From contig NZ_CP033367.1 in assembly GCF_013170845.1 (NCBI RefSeq), positions 5,829,001-5,893,000 of the forward strand: a stretch of DNA of 64,000 nucleotides. The letters run 5' to 3'. Both the position numbers and the translations under genes were made by a program. The DNA is from Mesorhizobium loti R88b. Lineage in GTDB: Bacteria; Pseudomonadota; Alphaproteobacteria; Rhizobiales; Rhizobiaceae. Positions 36,983 to 45,763 of this stretch are shown here, one piece after another. Positions within the stretch are counted from its first letter, which is position 1; each line of letters opens with the position of its first letter. The notes under the pieces were generated by a model that saw nothing but the letters and a program-made list of their open reading frames with translations, searched no databases and had not been told where the DNA came from.

Positions 36983-37770
36983 CCATGCTCTTCGGCAAGA
37001 CGATCCTCATTACCGGTGTCGCCTCCGGCATCGGCGCGCGTACGGCGGAACTTGCCGGCCAGCTCGGCGCTGACGTTATCGGCGTCGATGTGCACGAGCC
37101 GGCTGTAGCGGCTGGCAGCTTCGTCAAGGCCGACATCTCGTCGAAGGCCGGCGTCGAAGACCTCATCGCGCGCCTGCCGCAGCGCATCGATGCGCTCTGC
37201 AATGTCGCCGGCCTGTCCGGCAGCACAGGCGCGGCAGCAACGCTGGCCGTCAATTTCTTTGGTCTCAGGGCGCTCTCGGAAGGCCTCGTGCCAAGGCTCC
37301 GTGAAGGCGGCGCCATCGTCAACGTTGCCTCGATCGCCGGCTATGGCTGGCGCGCCAATCTGAACCGCGCCGCCTCGATGGTCGCCATCGAGGGCTTTCC
37401 CGATGTCGCCGACGTGATCTGCACGCACGCGGTCCGCAACGAGGAAGGCTATCCCGTCTCCAAGGAGTTGCTGCTGCTGTGGACCTTCCGCGCGGCGCAC
37501 CAGGACCTGTTCAAACGCCGTGGCATCCGTATCAATGCGGTCAGCCCCGGCCCGGTCGAGACGCCGATCCTGAAACAGTTCCGTACCGTGCTTGGTGACG
37601 CCCGTGTCGACAACGACATTGCCCGGGTCGGCCGCGCCGGCACTTCAGGCGATATCGCGCCTGTCGTGCTGTTCCTGTGCTCGGACGGCGCGCGCTGGGT
37701 CAACGGCGCCAACGTGCCGGTAGACGGCGGCCTCGAAGCATCGATCAATGCCGAAATGTTCGGCTTCTAA
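36979..37770 (+). CDS. Short-chain dehydrogenase, coniferyl-alcohol-dehydrogenase-like
   Basis: A 263-residue NAD(P)-dependent SDR. The cofactor motif is ITGVASGIGA, the NNAG region is changed to NVAGLSG, the catalytic Ser is in NVASIAGYGW and the catalytic YxxxK in GYPVSKELL. A long insertion between Ser and Tyr (WRANLNRAASMVAIEGFPDVADVICTH region) is shared, as far as I recall, with proteins called coniferyl-alcohol dehydrogenase or 3-alpha-hydroxysteroid dehydrogenase. Coupling by ATGA to the aromatic-acid importer and proximity to a vanillin-type aldehyde dehydrogenase support an aromatic-alcohol substrate. The exact substrate is inferred. Confidence 0.8.
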   Translation: MTMLFGKTILITGVASGIGARTAELAGQLGADVIGVDVHEPAVAAGSFVKADISSKAGVEDLIARLPQRIDALCNVAGLSGSTGAAATLAVNFFGLRALSEGLVPRLREGGAIVNVASIAGYGWRANLNRAASMVAIEGFPDVADVICTHAVRNEEGYPVSKELLLLWTFRAAHQDLFKRRGIRINAVSPGPVETPILKQFRTVLGDARVDNDIARVGRAGTSGDIAPVVLFLCSDGARWVNGANVPVDGGLEASINAEMFGF

Positions 37771-37809
37771 TTCAATGAGGACGCTCCAGATGGAGCGAGG
37801 GAGACAATC

Positions 37810-39255
37810 ATGGATATCGGACTTCTGATCGACGGCGACAAAAGGGATGCGTCGGGGTCGGCCTCCTTCGAACGCATGGACCCGTTCACCGGCAAGCTGG
37901 CAACGCGTGCAGCGGCGGCCAGCATCGCCGACGCCAACGCCGCCGTCGAAGCCGCTGCCGCTGCCTTTACGACCTGGTCGAAGACCGGACCTGGCGAGCG
38001 CCGCGCCTTGCTGTCCAAAGCAGCTGATGTGATGGCCTCCAAGGTCGGCGAATTCACCAAGCTGATGATGGAAGAAACCGGCGCCACCGGCCCCTGGGCC
38101 GGCTTCAACGTCATGCTGGCGGCCAACATGCTGCGTGAGGCAGCCGCCATGACGACTCAGATTTCTGGCGAGATCATCCCTTCCGACAAGCCGGGCACGC
38201 TGGCCATGGCGATCCGCCAGCCTGCCGGCGTCTGCCTCGGTATCGCGCCGTGGAACGCGCCGGTCATCCTCGGCACCCGCGCCATCGCGATGCCGATCGC
38301 CTGCGGCAACACGGTGGTGCTGAAGGCATCCGAAATGTGCCCTGGCACGCACCGGCTGATCGGCCAGGCGCTGGTCGAGGCCGGCCTGCCGAAGGGCGTC
38401 ATCAATGTCGTCACCAACGATCCCAAGGACGCCGCTGCAATCGTCGAGGCCCTGGTCGCTCATCCCTCGGTCAAGCGCGTCAACTTCACCGGCTCGACAA
38501 AGGTCGGCAGGATCATCGCCGAGCTCGCCGGCCGGCACCTGAAGCCGGCCCTGCTCGAACTCGGCGGCAAGGCGCCGCTGCTGGTGCTGGACGATGCCGA
38601 CATCGACGCGGCGGTCAACGCCGCCACCTTTGGCGCCTTCATGCATCAGGGCCAGATCTGCATGTCGACCGAGCGCCTGATCGTCGATGAAAAGATCGCC
38701 GACCAATTCGTTTCCAAGCTGGCGGCCCGTGCCTCGCAACTGCCGGCCGGAGATCCGCGCGGCCATGTCGTGCTGGGTTCGCTGATCAGCAGCCAGGCCG
38801 CCGACAAGATGGAAGAGCTCGTTGCCGACGCCGTTGCCAAGGGCGCCAAGCTCGTCGCCGGCGGCAAGCGCACCGGCACCGTGGTCGAGGCCACGCTGCT
38901 CGACCACGTGACGCCCGCAATGCGCGTCTATTCCGAAGAATCCTTCGGGCCGGTCAAACCGGTGATCCGCGTGAAGGGCGAAGACGAGGCGGTGCGTGTC
39001 GCCAACGACACCGAATACGGCCTGTCGTCGGCCGTGTTCAGCCGCGACATCAAGCGCGCCATGGCTGTCGCTGCCCGCATCGAGGCCGGCATCTGCCACA
39101 TCAACGGCCCGACGGTCGGCGACGAGGCACAGATGCCATTCGGCGGCGTCAAAGGCTCGGGCTATGGCCGTTTCGGCGGCAAAGCGTCAATCGCCGAATT
39201 CACCGATTTGCGCTGGGTGACGATCGAGGATCCGGGCCAGCATTATCCGTTCTGA
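37810..39255 (+). CDS. NAD-dependent aldehyde dehydrogenase, vanillin/salicylaldehyde type
   Basis: A 481-residue ALDH. Catalytic Cys is in HQGQICMSTER, the general-base Glu in LELGGKAPL, the cofactor loop is NFTGSTKVG, and the C terminus has CHINGPTVGDEAQMPFGGVKG, a wording typical of vanillin and salicylaldehyde dehydrogenases rather than sugar-aldehyde enzymes. It follows the SDR by 39 bases. Together they would take an aromatic alcohol to the acid, which after further steps gives protocatechuate for the pca operon. An alternative is alpha-ketoglutarate-semialdehyde dehydrogenase for the aldonate pathway downstream, but the motif wording argues against it. Confidence 0.85.
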   Translation: MDIGLLIDGDKRDASGSASFERMDPFTGKLATRAAAASIADANAAVEAAAAAFTTWSKTGPGERRALLSKAADVMASKVGEFTKLMMEETGATGPWAGFNVMLAANMLREAAAMTTQISGEIIPSDKPGTLAMAIRQPAGVCLGIAPWNAPVILGTRAIAMPIACGNTVVLKASEMCPGTHRLIGQALVEAGLPKGVINVVTNDPKDAAAIVEALVAHPSVKRVNFTGSTKVGRIIAELAGRHLKPALLELGGKAPLLVLDDADIDAAVNAATFGAFMHQGQICMSTERLIVDEKIADQFVSKLAARASQLPAGDPRGHVVLGSLISSQAADKMEELVADAVAKGAKLVAGGKRTGTVVEATLLDHVTPAMRVYSEESFGPVKPVIRVKGEDEAVRVANDTEYGLSSAVFSRDIKRAMAVAARIEAGICHINGPTVGDEAQMPFGGVKGSGYGRFGGKASIAEFTDLRWVTIEDPGQHYPF

Positions 39256-39287
39256 CCCGGCCTCGCTTGGGCAACCAATAGCAGGGA

Positions 39288-40217
39288 TCAAACCGCCATT
39301 GACGGCGTGAACCGAACGCTGGCGGATCGCGTCTGCCCGGGCGCCAGCACGATGCAGCCGGTCTCCTCGTCGCCCACCCGGTTGAAGGCGTCAGTGATGT
39401 TGCTGACGGGCTCGGCGCAAAAGAACGGTTCGCCCGGCGGCGTGTAGAGAACAAGGAAATCGAGCGGTGCCTCGGTGTCGATGTCCAGTTGCCGGCCGTG
39501 CTCCGGCCAGGAGATCCGGGCGCGGCGCGCCCATCCGGTGAAGACCGTGTCGAAGTCCACTTCCGATACGTCAAAGCCGATCGACGGATCGGCTCCTGCC
39601 GGCGGCAGGACATGCCGGATCGGCAGAACCTCTGTATCGGCTTCCCACATGCCTGACACCGTTGCCTGGACATGCGTCCACGGCGTCGACGGGAAATAGG
39701 GATGAAGGCCGAAGCCGACCGGCATCGGCGTATCCGACAGGTTGCGCACGGCCATGCTCACGCAAAGCCTGCCGTCAGCCAAGGTGATTTCTTGCTCGGC
39801 CTCGTAGCTCCATGGCCAGGAATCGGCGGCATGGCGATAGCGCAGGACGATCGTGCTGGCTTCGTGCCTCATGACCATCCATGGGTGGCGCCAGCCATGG
39901 CCATGCTCATGGTGCGGGTCTTCTGGCTGGCTGGGCAGCTGGACGGTACGCCCCGCGAATTCGAACCGGCCGCCTCTTATGCGATTGGAATAGGGTACGA
40001 GCGGGAAGCAGGCCATGGCGCCGGCATCACGACCGCTGATCGCCGCCGGATCCGCAGGGCGTAGCCAATCCACGGCGGAGCCATTGTGCCACCAGCGATA
40101 CGACGCCAACGCCCCGCCGGCAGCCGGGGAAATGTCGACCGTCGCAATGCCGTCACTGATCGAGACCAGCTCCGTGTGCGGCGCGGCAACAGCAGCGGAA
40201 TTCTTTGTCATTGGCAC
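39288..40217 (-). CDS. Aldose 1-epimerase (mutarotase) family protein
   Basis: A 309-residue galactose-mutarotase-fold protein. Seen are RMRGGRFEFAG-like (NRIRGGRFEFAGR) near the N terminus, HEHGHGWRHPW with the substrate His, VGFGLHPYFP with the second catalytic His, and the base Glu region FFCAEPVSNITDAF. It interconverts the anomers of an aldose and would feed a pyranose-specific dehydrogenase such as the SDR at 42800-43579. It is divergent from the GntR regulator at 40264, and both probably share that regulator's control region. Confidence 0.87.
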   Translation of the reverse strand: MPMTKNSAAVAAPHTELVSISDGIATVDISPAAGGALASYRWWHNGSAVDWLRPADPAAISGRDAGAMACFPLVPYSNRIRGGRFEFAGRTVQLPSQPEDPHHEHGHGWRHPWMVMRHEASTIVLRYRHAADSWPWSYEAEQEITLADGRLCVSMAVRNLSDTPMPVGFGLHPYFPSTPWTHVQATVSGMWEADTEVLPIRHVLPPAGADPSIGFDVSEVDFDTVFTGWARRARISWPEHGRQLDIDTEAPLDFLVLYTPPGEPFFCAEPVSNITDAFNRVGDEETGCIVLAPGQTRSASVRFTPSMAV

Positions 40218-40255
40218 TCCCCTATCCCTTGACTCCGATCGCCATAGCGATAAGA

Positions 40256-40275
40256 CATATCATATGAATAGTATG
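40256..40275. promoter_or_regulatory. Candidate GntR operator overlapping the regulator start
   Basis: CATAT-C-ATATG (40256-40266) is a perfect inverted repeat that includes the GntR ATG at 40264; a partial second arm GTATG follows at 40271-40275. The same half sites with a 3-base spacer, CATAT-CTC-ATATG, occur at 63769-63781 ahead of another GntR-controlled operon. Placement suits autoregulation and control of the divergent mutarotase. Confidence 0.5.
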
Positions 40276-41064
40276 AAGAATAACAAATCTTTCAGCACGG
40301 CGCGCACGTCAAGGGTCGCTGTCGCGGTTTCCAGCGGCTCCACCGCGCTGCACGCAACGGTCGTCGAGCAGATCGGCCTGCGCATCGTGCAGGGCGACTT
40401 CCTGCCCGGCGAAGCCCTGCCCAATGCCGACGATTCCAGCGAGATGCTGGGCGTCAGCCGCACGGTGCTGCGCGAGGCGATCAAGGTGCTGGCCGGCAAG
40501 GGACTGGTTGAATCCAGGCCGAAGACCGGCACCCGCGTGCGTCCCCGCGCCGACTGGAATTTCCTTGACCCGGACGTGCTGTCTTGGCGCTATGCCGGCG
40601 CTGTCAGCGCCGACGACGTTCGGGCGCTGTTCGAATTGCGCCGCGCCATCGAGCCGATGTCGGCTGCACTTGCCGCCCAGCGCGCCACCCCCGCCCAGAT
40701 CGCCGAGATCAATGCCGCGCTGGCCGAAATGGAAGCGCTGGTCGACGATGGCGACCGCTTCGCCAAGCCCGATCTTTTGTTTCACCAGACCATTTTGCGC
40801 ATGACCGGCAATGAGCTGATCGGCTCGCTGGCCGCGCTGGTCGAAACCGCATTGGTGATGAGCTTCCGTCTCTCCAACGACAATCCGGATGGACAGCGCC
40901 ATTCCTTGCCGCTGCACCGGGAAGTGGCCGAAAAGATCGCCGCCGGCGACGCACTCGGCGCACACAAGGCACTGCTGGTGCTCATCGACAATGCCGAGGA
41001 CGACGTGCGCCGCAGTGTCGAGAGCCGCAACAAACGCCGCCTGGATCGGGAACAGCAGTCGTGA
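40264..41064 (+). CDS. GntR-family regulator (FadR/FCD subfamily)
   Basis: A 266-residue regulator. The N-terminal winged HTH spans LHATVVEQIGLRIVQGDFLPGEAL through SRTVLREAIKVLAGKGLVESRPKTGTRVR; the C-terminal FCD domain has the helix DDVRALFELRRAIEPMSAALAA and metal-binding His positions in FHQTILRMTGN and HREVAEKI. The DPDVLSWRY segment is typical of GntR proteins controlling sugar-acid genes (DgoR-like). Start ATG 40264, or 40273. It overlaps the dehydratase GTG by four bases, so it regulates its own operon. Confidence 0.9.
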   Translation: MNSMKNNKSFSTARTSRVAVAVSSGSTALHATVVEQIGLRIVQGDFLPGEALPNADDSSEMLGVSRTVLREAIKVLAGKGLVESRPKTGTRVRPRADWNFLDPDVLSWRYAGAVSADDVRALFELRRAIEPMSAALAAQRATPAQIAEINAALAEMEALVDDGDRFAKPDLLFHQTILRMTGNELIGSLAALVETALVMSFRLSNDNPDGQRHSLPLHREVAEKIAAGDALGAHKALLVLIDNAEDDVRRSVESRNKRRLDREQQS

Positions 41065-42788
41065 CCGAAAACAAACGAAAACTGCGCTCGGAAGCCTGGT
41101 TCGGCGGTGAAGGCAAGAACGCTTTCATGCACCGCAGCTGGATGAAGAATCAGGGTATCCCGGCCGACTCTTTCGATGGCCGCCCCGTGATCGGCATCTG
41201 CAACACCTGGTCGGAACTGACCCCGTGCAATGCGCATCTCCGTGCCTTGGCCGATCACGTCAAGCGTGGCGTCTACGAAGCCGGCGGCCTGCCGCTGGAA
41301 TTTCCTGTCATGTCGCTGGGCGAAAGCAACATGCGCCCGACCGCCATGTTGTTCCGCAATCTGGTCAGCATGGATGTTGAGGAATCGATCCGCGGCAATC
41401 CAATCGACGGCGTCATCCTGCTGGTCGGCTGCGACAAGACCACGCCGGCGCTGCTGATGGGCGCTGCGTCATGCAATTTGCCGATCATCACCGTTTCCGG
41501 CGGACCGATGCTCAACGGCAAGTTCCGTGGACAGGATATCGGCTCGGGCACCCATGTCTGGAAATTCGCTGAAGAGGTGAAGGCCGGCCGCATGGCGGTC
41601 GCCGACTTCCTCGCCGCCGAGCAGGGCCAGAGCCGATCGGCCGGCAGCTGCATGACGATGGGCACGGCCTCGACCATGGCCAGCATGGTGGAAGCACTCG
41701 GCATCGGCATGCCGGACAATGCCGCGATCCCGGCCGTGGATTCGCGGCGCGGCGTACTCGCCCAGATGGCTGGACGCCAGATCGTCGAGCTTGTCCGCAG
41801 GGACGTGAAAATTTCCGATATTCTCACCAGGCAAGCGTTCGAGAACGCCATCCGCGTCAATGGCGCGATCGGCGGCTCGACCAATGCGGTGCTGCATCTG
41901 ATCGCCATTGCCAACCGGGTCGGAGTCGATCTCAGCCTCGATGACTGGGACCGCCTTGGCCGCGACATTCCGACCATTGTCGACCTTATGCCATCGGGCC
42001 GGTTCCTGATGGAAGATTTCTACTATGCCGGGGGGCTAGCTGCGGTCATGGCGTCGCTTGATGAAGTGGGGCTTCTTCATCGCGACGTCATGACCGTCAG
42101 CGACAAGACCATCGGGGAATTGATCGACGGCGCGCCGAACTACAACAGCGAGGTCATAAGGCCGATGAGCGAGCCGCTGACCGAGCAAGGTGGCATATCG
42201 ATCCTGCGCGGCAATCTGGCGCCTGACGGTGCGGTCATCAAGCCGTCGGCGGCAACGCCCGAATTGATGCAGCACCGCGGCAAGGCGGTCGTGTTCGAAA
42301 ACATCGAGCACTACTATGCCCGCATCGACGATCCGGAGCTGGATATCGACGCCTCCTCGGTGATGGTGCTGAAGAACTGCGGACCGCGCGGCTATCCAGG
42401 AATGGCCGAGGTCGGCAACATGCCGCTGCCGGCCAAGCTGCTCAAGCAAGGCGTCTCCGACATGGTGCGGATCTCGGACGCACGCATGAGCGGTACCGCC
42501 TACGGCACGGTGGTGTTGCATGTGGCACCGGAGGCCGCGGCTGGTGGTGCCCTGGCGCTGGTGCGCGATGGCGATCTCATCGAACTCGACGTCGCCGGCC
42601 GCCGGCTGGAGCTTCTGGTCTCGGACGAGGAACTGGCGATCCGCCGCCGCGACTGGAAGCCGCCTGCGGCACCGCAAGGCGGCTACCAGAGCCTCTATGT
42701 CGAGCGTGTGTTGCAGGCCGACAAGGGCTGCGACTTCGACTTCCTCGTCGGCCGGCGCGATGCCGGCATCCCCCGGCATTCCCACTAG
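41061..42788 (+). CDS. IlvD/EDD-family aldonate dehydratase (L-arabinonate-type)
   Basis: A 575-residue [2Fe-2S] dehydratase that removes water from a sugar acid to give the 2-keto-3-deoxy acid. The three cluster cysteines fall at Cys56 (ELTPCNAH), Cys124 (LVGCDKTTP) and Cys197 (AGSCMTMGTAST), with metal and substrate residues around GGSTNAVLH and the SDARMSGT motif. As I recall, the characterised Rhizobium leguminosarum L-arabinonate dehydratase has the same three cysteines three positions later, so this is that subgroup rather than IlvD or Edd. D-fuconate, D-galactonate or D-xylonate are also accepted in the subgroup. Start GTG 41061, coupled to the GntR gene. Confidence 0.9.
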   Translation: MTENKRKLRSEAWFGGEGKNAFMHRSWMKNQGIPADSFDGRPVIGICNTWSELTPCNAHLRALADHVKRGVYEAGGLPLEFPVMSLGESNMRPTAMLFRNLVSMDVEESIRGNPIDGVILLVGCDKTTPALLMGAASCNLPIITVSGGPMLNGKFRGQDIGSGTHVWKFAEEVKAGRMAVADFLAAEQGQSRSAGSCMTMGTASTMASMVEALGIGMPDNAAIPAVDSRRGVLAQMAGRQIVELVRRDVKISDILTRQAFENAIRVNGAIGGSTNAVLHLIAIANRVGVDLSLDDWDRLGRDIPTIVDLMPSGRFLMEDFYYAGGLAAVMASLDEVGLLHRDVMTVSDKTIGELIDGAPNYNSEVIRPMSEPLTEQGGISILRGNLAPDGAVIKPSAATPELMQHRGKAVVFENIEHYYARIDDPELDIDASSVMVLKNCGPRGYPGMAEVGNMPLPAKLLKQGVSDMVRISDARMSGTAYGTVVLHVAPEAAAGGALALVRDGDLIELDVAGRRLELLVSDEELAIRRRDWKPPAAPQGGYQSLYVERVLQADKGCDFDFLVGRRDAGIPRHSH

Positions 42789-42799
42789 AGAGGCGCGCG

Positions 42800-43579
42800 A
42801 TGACGGATGAAATCGGCAGCTACGCGACCTATCCCAGCCTCAAGGGCCGCAGCGTCTTCATCACCGGCGGCGGCAGCGGCATCGGCGAGAGTCTGGTCCG
42901 CCATTTCTGCGCGCAGGGCAGCCGCGTCGCGTTCGTCGATCTGGCTGAGGAGCCCTCCCGGCAGCTGGTCGATGCGATTGCGGCTGAAGGACATCGCGCG
43001 CCGCTGTTCGTTCCCTGCGACCTGCGCAATGTCGAGGCGCTGCAGGCAGCAACGGTCCAGGCCATGCTGCACAACGGCCCGATCCAGGTTCTGTGCAACA
43101 ACGCCGGCAATGACGACCGCCATCAGACCAAGGATGTGACGGTCGCCTACTGGGACGACCGCATGGCGGTCAATCTGCGCCATCAGTTCTTCGCAGCACA
43201 GGCAGTGCGGTCGCAGATGGGCTCGCTGGGCGGCGGCTCCATCATCAATTTCGGCTCCATCACCTGGATGGTCGGCGATCCCGATTGCCCGGCCTATGTC
43301 ACCGCCAAGGCAGCCGTCTACGGCATGACGCGCGCGCTGGCCCGCGAGCTCGGTCCTGAACGCATTCGCGTTAACTGCATGGTGCCGGGCTGGGTGATGA
43401 CCGAGCGCCAGATGCGGCTGTGGCTGAACCCGGCCGGTGAGCGCCAGATCGCGGAGAGACAGTGCCTGCCCGACCGGCTGCAGCCCTCCGACATCGCGCG
43501 CATGGCGCTGTTCCTCGCCGCCGACGACAGCCTGATGTGCACGAGCCAGCAGTTTATCGTCGACGCTGGCTGGGTGTGA
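42800..43579 (+). CDS. SDR sugar dehydrogenase (arabinose/galactose/fucose 1-dehydrogenase type)
   Basis: A 259-residue classical SDR: cofactor motif ITGGGSGIGESLV, NNAG in LCNNAGNDDRH, catalytic Ser in NFGSITWM and YxxxK in AYVTAKAAVYG. The Asp in VAFVDLAEE favours NAD over NADP. With a mutarotase, an aldonate dehydratase and an AraD1-type enzyme alongside, the likely reaction is oxidation of an aldose at C1 to the aldonolactone. It starts 11 bases after the dehydratase. No separate lactonase gene is evident in the cluster. Confidence 0.86.
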   Translation: MTDEIGSYATYPSLKGRSVFITGGGSGIGESLVRHFCAQGSRVAFVDLAEEPSRQLVDAIAAEGHRAPLFVPCDLRNVEALQAATVQAMLHNGPIQVLCNNAGNDDRHQTKDVTVAYWDDRMAVNLRHQFFAAQAVRSQMGSLGGGSIINFGSITWMVGDPDCPAYVTAKAAVYGMTRALARELGPERIRVNCMVPGWVMTERQMRLWLNPAGERQIAERQCLPDRLQPSDIARMALFLAADDSLMCTSQQFIVDAGWV

Positions 43580-43610
43580 TCCGCACCGCTCCAAGGGAAG
43601 AAGGTTTTTC

Positions 43611-44609
43611 ATGCGTCTTGTTCAGTACACAACGATCGATGGCAGCAGGCGGGTTGGCCGCGTCTCCGATGACGGCAATCACTTGCACCCACTCGACAAG
43701 ACCAGCTCCGTGCTGGAACTCGCCGAAGCAGCGATCGCTGAGGGCACATCCATCGCAGCGCTGGTCGAGAAGCGGACCAGCAAAGCTACGGTCGACTACG
43801 ACGAGTTGCTGCGCGATGGCCGTGTGCTCGCCCCCGTCGACCATCCGGAGCCGGCGCGTTTCCTGGTCACCGGCACCGGCCTCACCCACACTGGAAGTGC
43901 CTCTGCGCGCAACCAGATGCACTTGCTGACACATGGCGAGGAGGCCGAGGAATCGGATTCGCTGAAGATCTTCAAGATGGGCCTGGAAGGCGGCAAGCCC
44001 GGCGTCGGCAAGATCGGCATCCAGCCGGAATGGTTTTTCAAGGGCGTCGGCACATGCGTCGTGCCGCCGGGCGCCGATCTGCCGATGCCGGCATTCGCGA
44101 AAGCCGGGGCAGAGGAAGCCGAGATCGTCGGGCTTTATCTCAATGGGCCGGACGGCCATCCCTATCGCATTGGCTATGCGCTCGGAAACGAATATTCCGA
44201 CCACGTGACGGAGGGCGAGAATTATCTCTATCTCGCCCATTCCAAGCTGCGCTCCTGCTCGATCGGCCCGGAGCTTTTGGTCGGCGACCTGCCCGAGGAA
44301 GTGCGCGGCCATTCCCGCATCCTGCGCGACGGTGCCGTTGTCTGGGAGCAGGAGTTCCTGTCGGGCGAGACGCACATGTCGCACTCGATCGCCAATCTCG
44401 AACACTTCCATTTCCGCTACCCGATGCACCGCAGGGCGGGCGATCTGCACGCCTATTTCTTTGGCGCGGCGGTGATGAGCTACGCCTCCGGCGTCAAGAC
44501 GGCGCCCGGCGACGAGTATGAAATCCAGGCACAGACATTCGGCAAGCCGCTGCGCAACCGGATGGTGTCGGTGCCGGACGAGGGACTGGTCACCGTCACC
44601 CAGCTGTGA
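43611..44609 (+). CDS. AraD1/GguC-type fumarylacetoacetate-hydrolase-fold protein
   Basis: A 332-residue FAH-superfamily protein of the AraD1 group (which includes Agrobacterium GguC). The metal site is in the C-terminal part: EEAEIVGLYLN holds the Glu ligands, GNEYSDHVTE the Asp, and the segment around LAHSKLRSCSIGPEL is typical. In AraD1 pathways the enzyme acts on the 2-keto-3-deoxy acid made by the dehydratase (dehydration or hydrolytic cleavage). It is the last gene of the aldonate operon, 31 bases after the SDR. Confidence 0.82.
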   Translation: MRLVQYTTIDGSRRVGRVSDDGNHLHPLDKTSSVLELAEAAIAEGTSIAALVEKRTSKATVDYDELLRDGRVLAPVDHPEPARFLVTGTGLTHTGSASARNQMHLLTHGEEAEESDSLKIFKMGLEGGKPGVGKIGIQPEWFFKGVGTCVVPPGADLPMPAFAKAGAEEAEIVGLYLNGPDGHPYRIGYALGNEYSDHVTEGENYLYLAHSKLRSCSIGPELLVGDLPEEVRGHSRILRDGAVVWEQEFLSGETHMSHSIANLEHFHFRYPMHRRAGDLHAYFFGAAVMSYASGVKTAPGDEYEIQAQTFGKPLRNRMVSVPDEGLVTVTQL

Positions 44610-44661
44610 TGGCAAAAGTCCGGAAATTACGGTCCACCAGAACGAAATGGGAGATTGAAAA

Positions 44662-45687
44662 ATGGGACTGAAGAAAGCCTTTCTAAGACTAGCGACCATC
44701 GGGCTCGGCATCGGCCTGATGACGTCGGCGGCACTGGCCGCGAACCTTCGCGTGCTCGCCTGGGACGGCTATGCCGACCCGGACTGGGTCAAGGATTTCA
44801 CCGCCGCCACCGGCATCGGCGTCGATGTCGTCTTCATCGGCAGCGACGACGAGATCTGGGCCAAGATCAAGGGCAGTGAAGGCCAGGATTTTGACGTCTT
44901 CGCTGTCAACACCGCCCAGCTGCAGCGCTACATCAAGGCCGACCTCGTGTCGCCGATCGACGTCAGCAAGCTGACCAACCAGAAGGACGTGCTGCCGCGT
45001 TTCCGCGATCTGTCGCAGGTCAGCGGCGACACCAAGGACGGCAAGGTCTACGGCATCCCGTTCTGCTTCGATTCCATCGGCCTGATCTACGACACCGACA
45101 AGGTCAAGCCGGCGCCGACCTCGATGTCGGTGCTGTGGGATCCGGCCTACAAGGGCAAGATCCTGGCCTACGACAATGGCGAGCATAATTTCTCGTTCAC
45201 CGCGCTGACCCTCGGCTACAAGGATCCCTTCAACCTCAACGCCGAGCAGATGGCGGCGGTGAAGGCCAAGTTGGTCGAACTCAAGCGCAATGTGCTGAGC
45301 TTCTACACCACCGCCGACGAGGCGCAGCAGATCTACCAGAACAATGATGTTGCGCTGATCTGGGCCAATTACGGCCAGCAGCAGGTGAAGGCGCTGCAGA
45401 AGATCGGCGCCCATGTCGCCTACGTCAATCCAAGCGAAGGCGCGCTGGCCTGGCTCGACAATTGGGTGATCTCCAAGGGCGTCCGCGACAATGCGGCGGC
45501 CGAGAAATGGATTGACTTCATGCTGACCAAGAAGATCGGCGGCGAGCTTTCCGAGCGCACCGGCTTCGGCAACACAGTGGTCGAGTCGAGCAGCGCCGGC
45601 GGCAATGACAAGCTGGTCTGGCTCAACAATGTCGAAGACCCGCTCAAGCGTTCGGATCTGTGGAACGAGATCAAGGCGACGCCCTGA
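44662..45687 (+). CDS. Spermidine/putrescine-type ABC substrate-binding protein
   Basis: A 341-residue PotD-family periplasmic protein. The signal peptide ends at SAALAA. The mature start NLRVLAWDGYADPDWVKDF, then GSDDEIWAKIKG and YGIPFCFDSIGLIYDTDKV, are characteristic of PotD/PotF proteins. Residues that bind the two amino groups of polyamines are not clearly conserved by eye, so the ligand could be another small solute. The gene starts 53 bases after the aldonate operon on the same strand and leads the PotABC-type genes. Confidence 0.88.
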   Translation: MGLKKAFLRLATIGLGIGLMTSAALAANLRVLAWDGYADPDWVKDFTAATGIGVDVVFIGSDDEIWAKIKGSEGQDFDVFAVNTAQLQRYIKADLVSPIDVSKLTNQKDVLPRFRDLSQVSGDTKDGKVYGIPFCFDSIGLIYDTDKVKPAPTSMSVLWDPAYKGKILAYDNGEHNFSFTALTLGYKDPFNLNAEQMAAVKAKLVELKRNVLSFYTTADEAQQIYQNNDVALIWANYGQQQVKALQKIGAHVAYVNPSEGALAWLDNWVISKGVRDNAAAEKWIDFMLTKKIGGELSERTGFGNTVVESSSAGGNDKLVWLNNVEDPLKRSDLWNEIKATP

Positions 45688-45763
45688 TCCTTTCCGTATC
45701 TGACTTCGAAGGACCCGCCGGTCCGGACATTCCGGACCGCCGCAGCGTATGCGAGAATAGTCT

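Noticed and set aside
37645..39099. A 484-codon minus-strand open frame across the aldehyde dehydrogenase
   Set aside because: Antisense to a gene with all ALDH catalytic motifs; the translation has no domain pattern.
44610..45763. Assigning the PotD-type protein as a sugar-acid binding protein because of its neighbours
   Set aside because: The family wording is clearly spermidine/putrescine type and there is no direct sequence sign of sugar-acid binding; kept only as a question.
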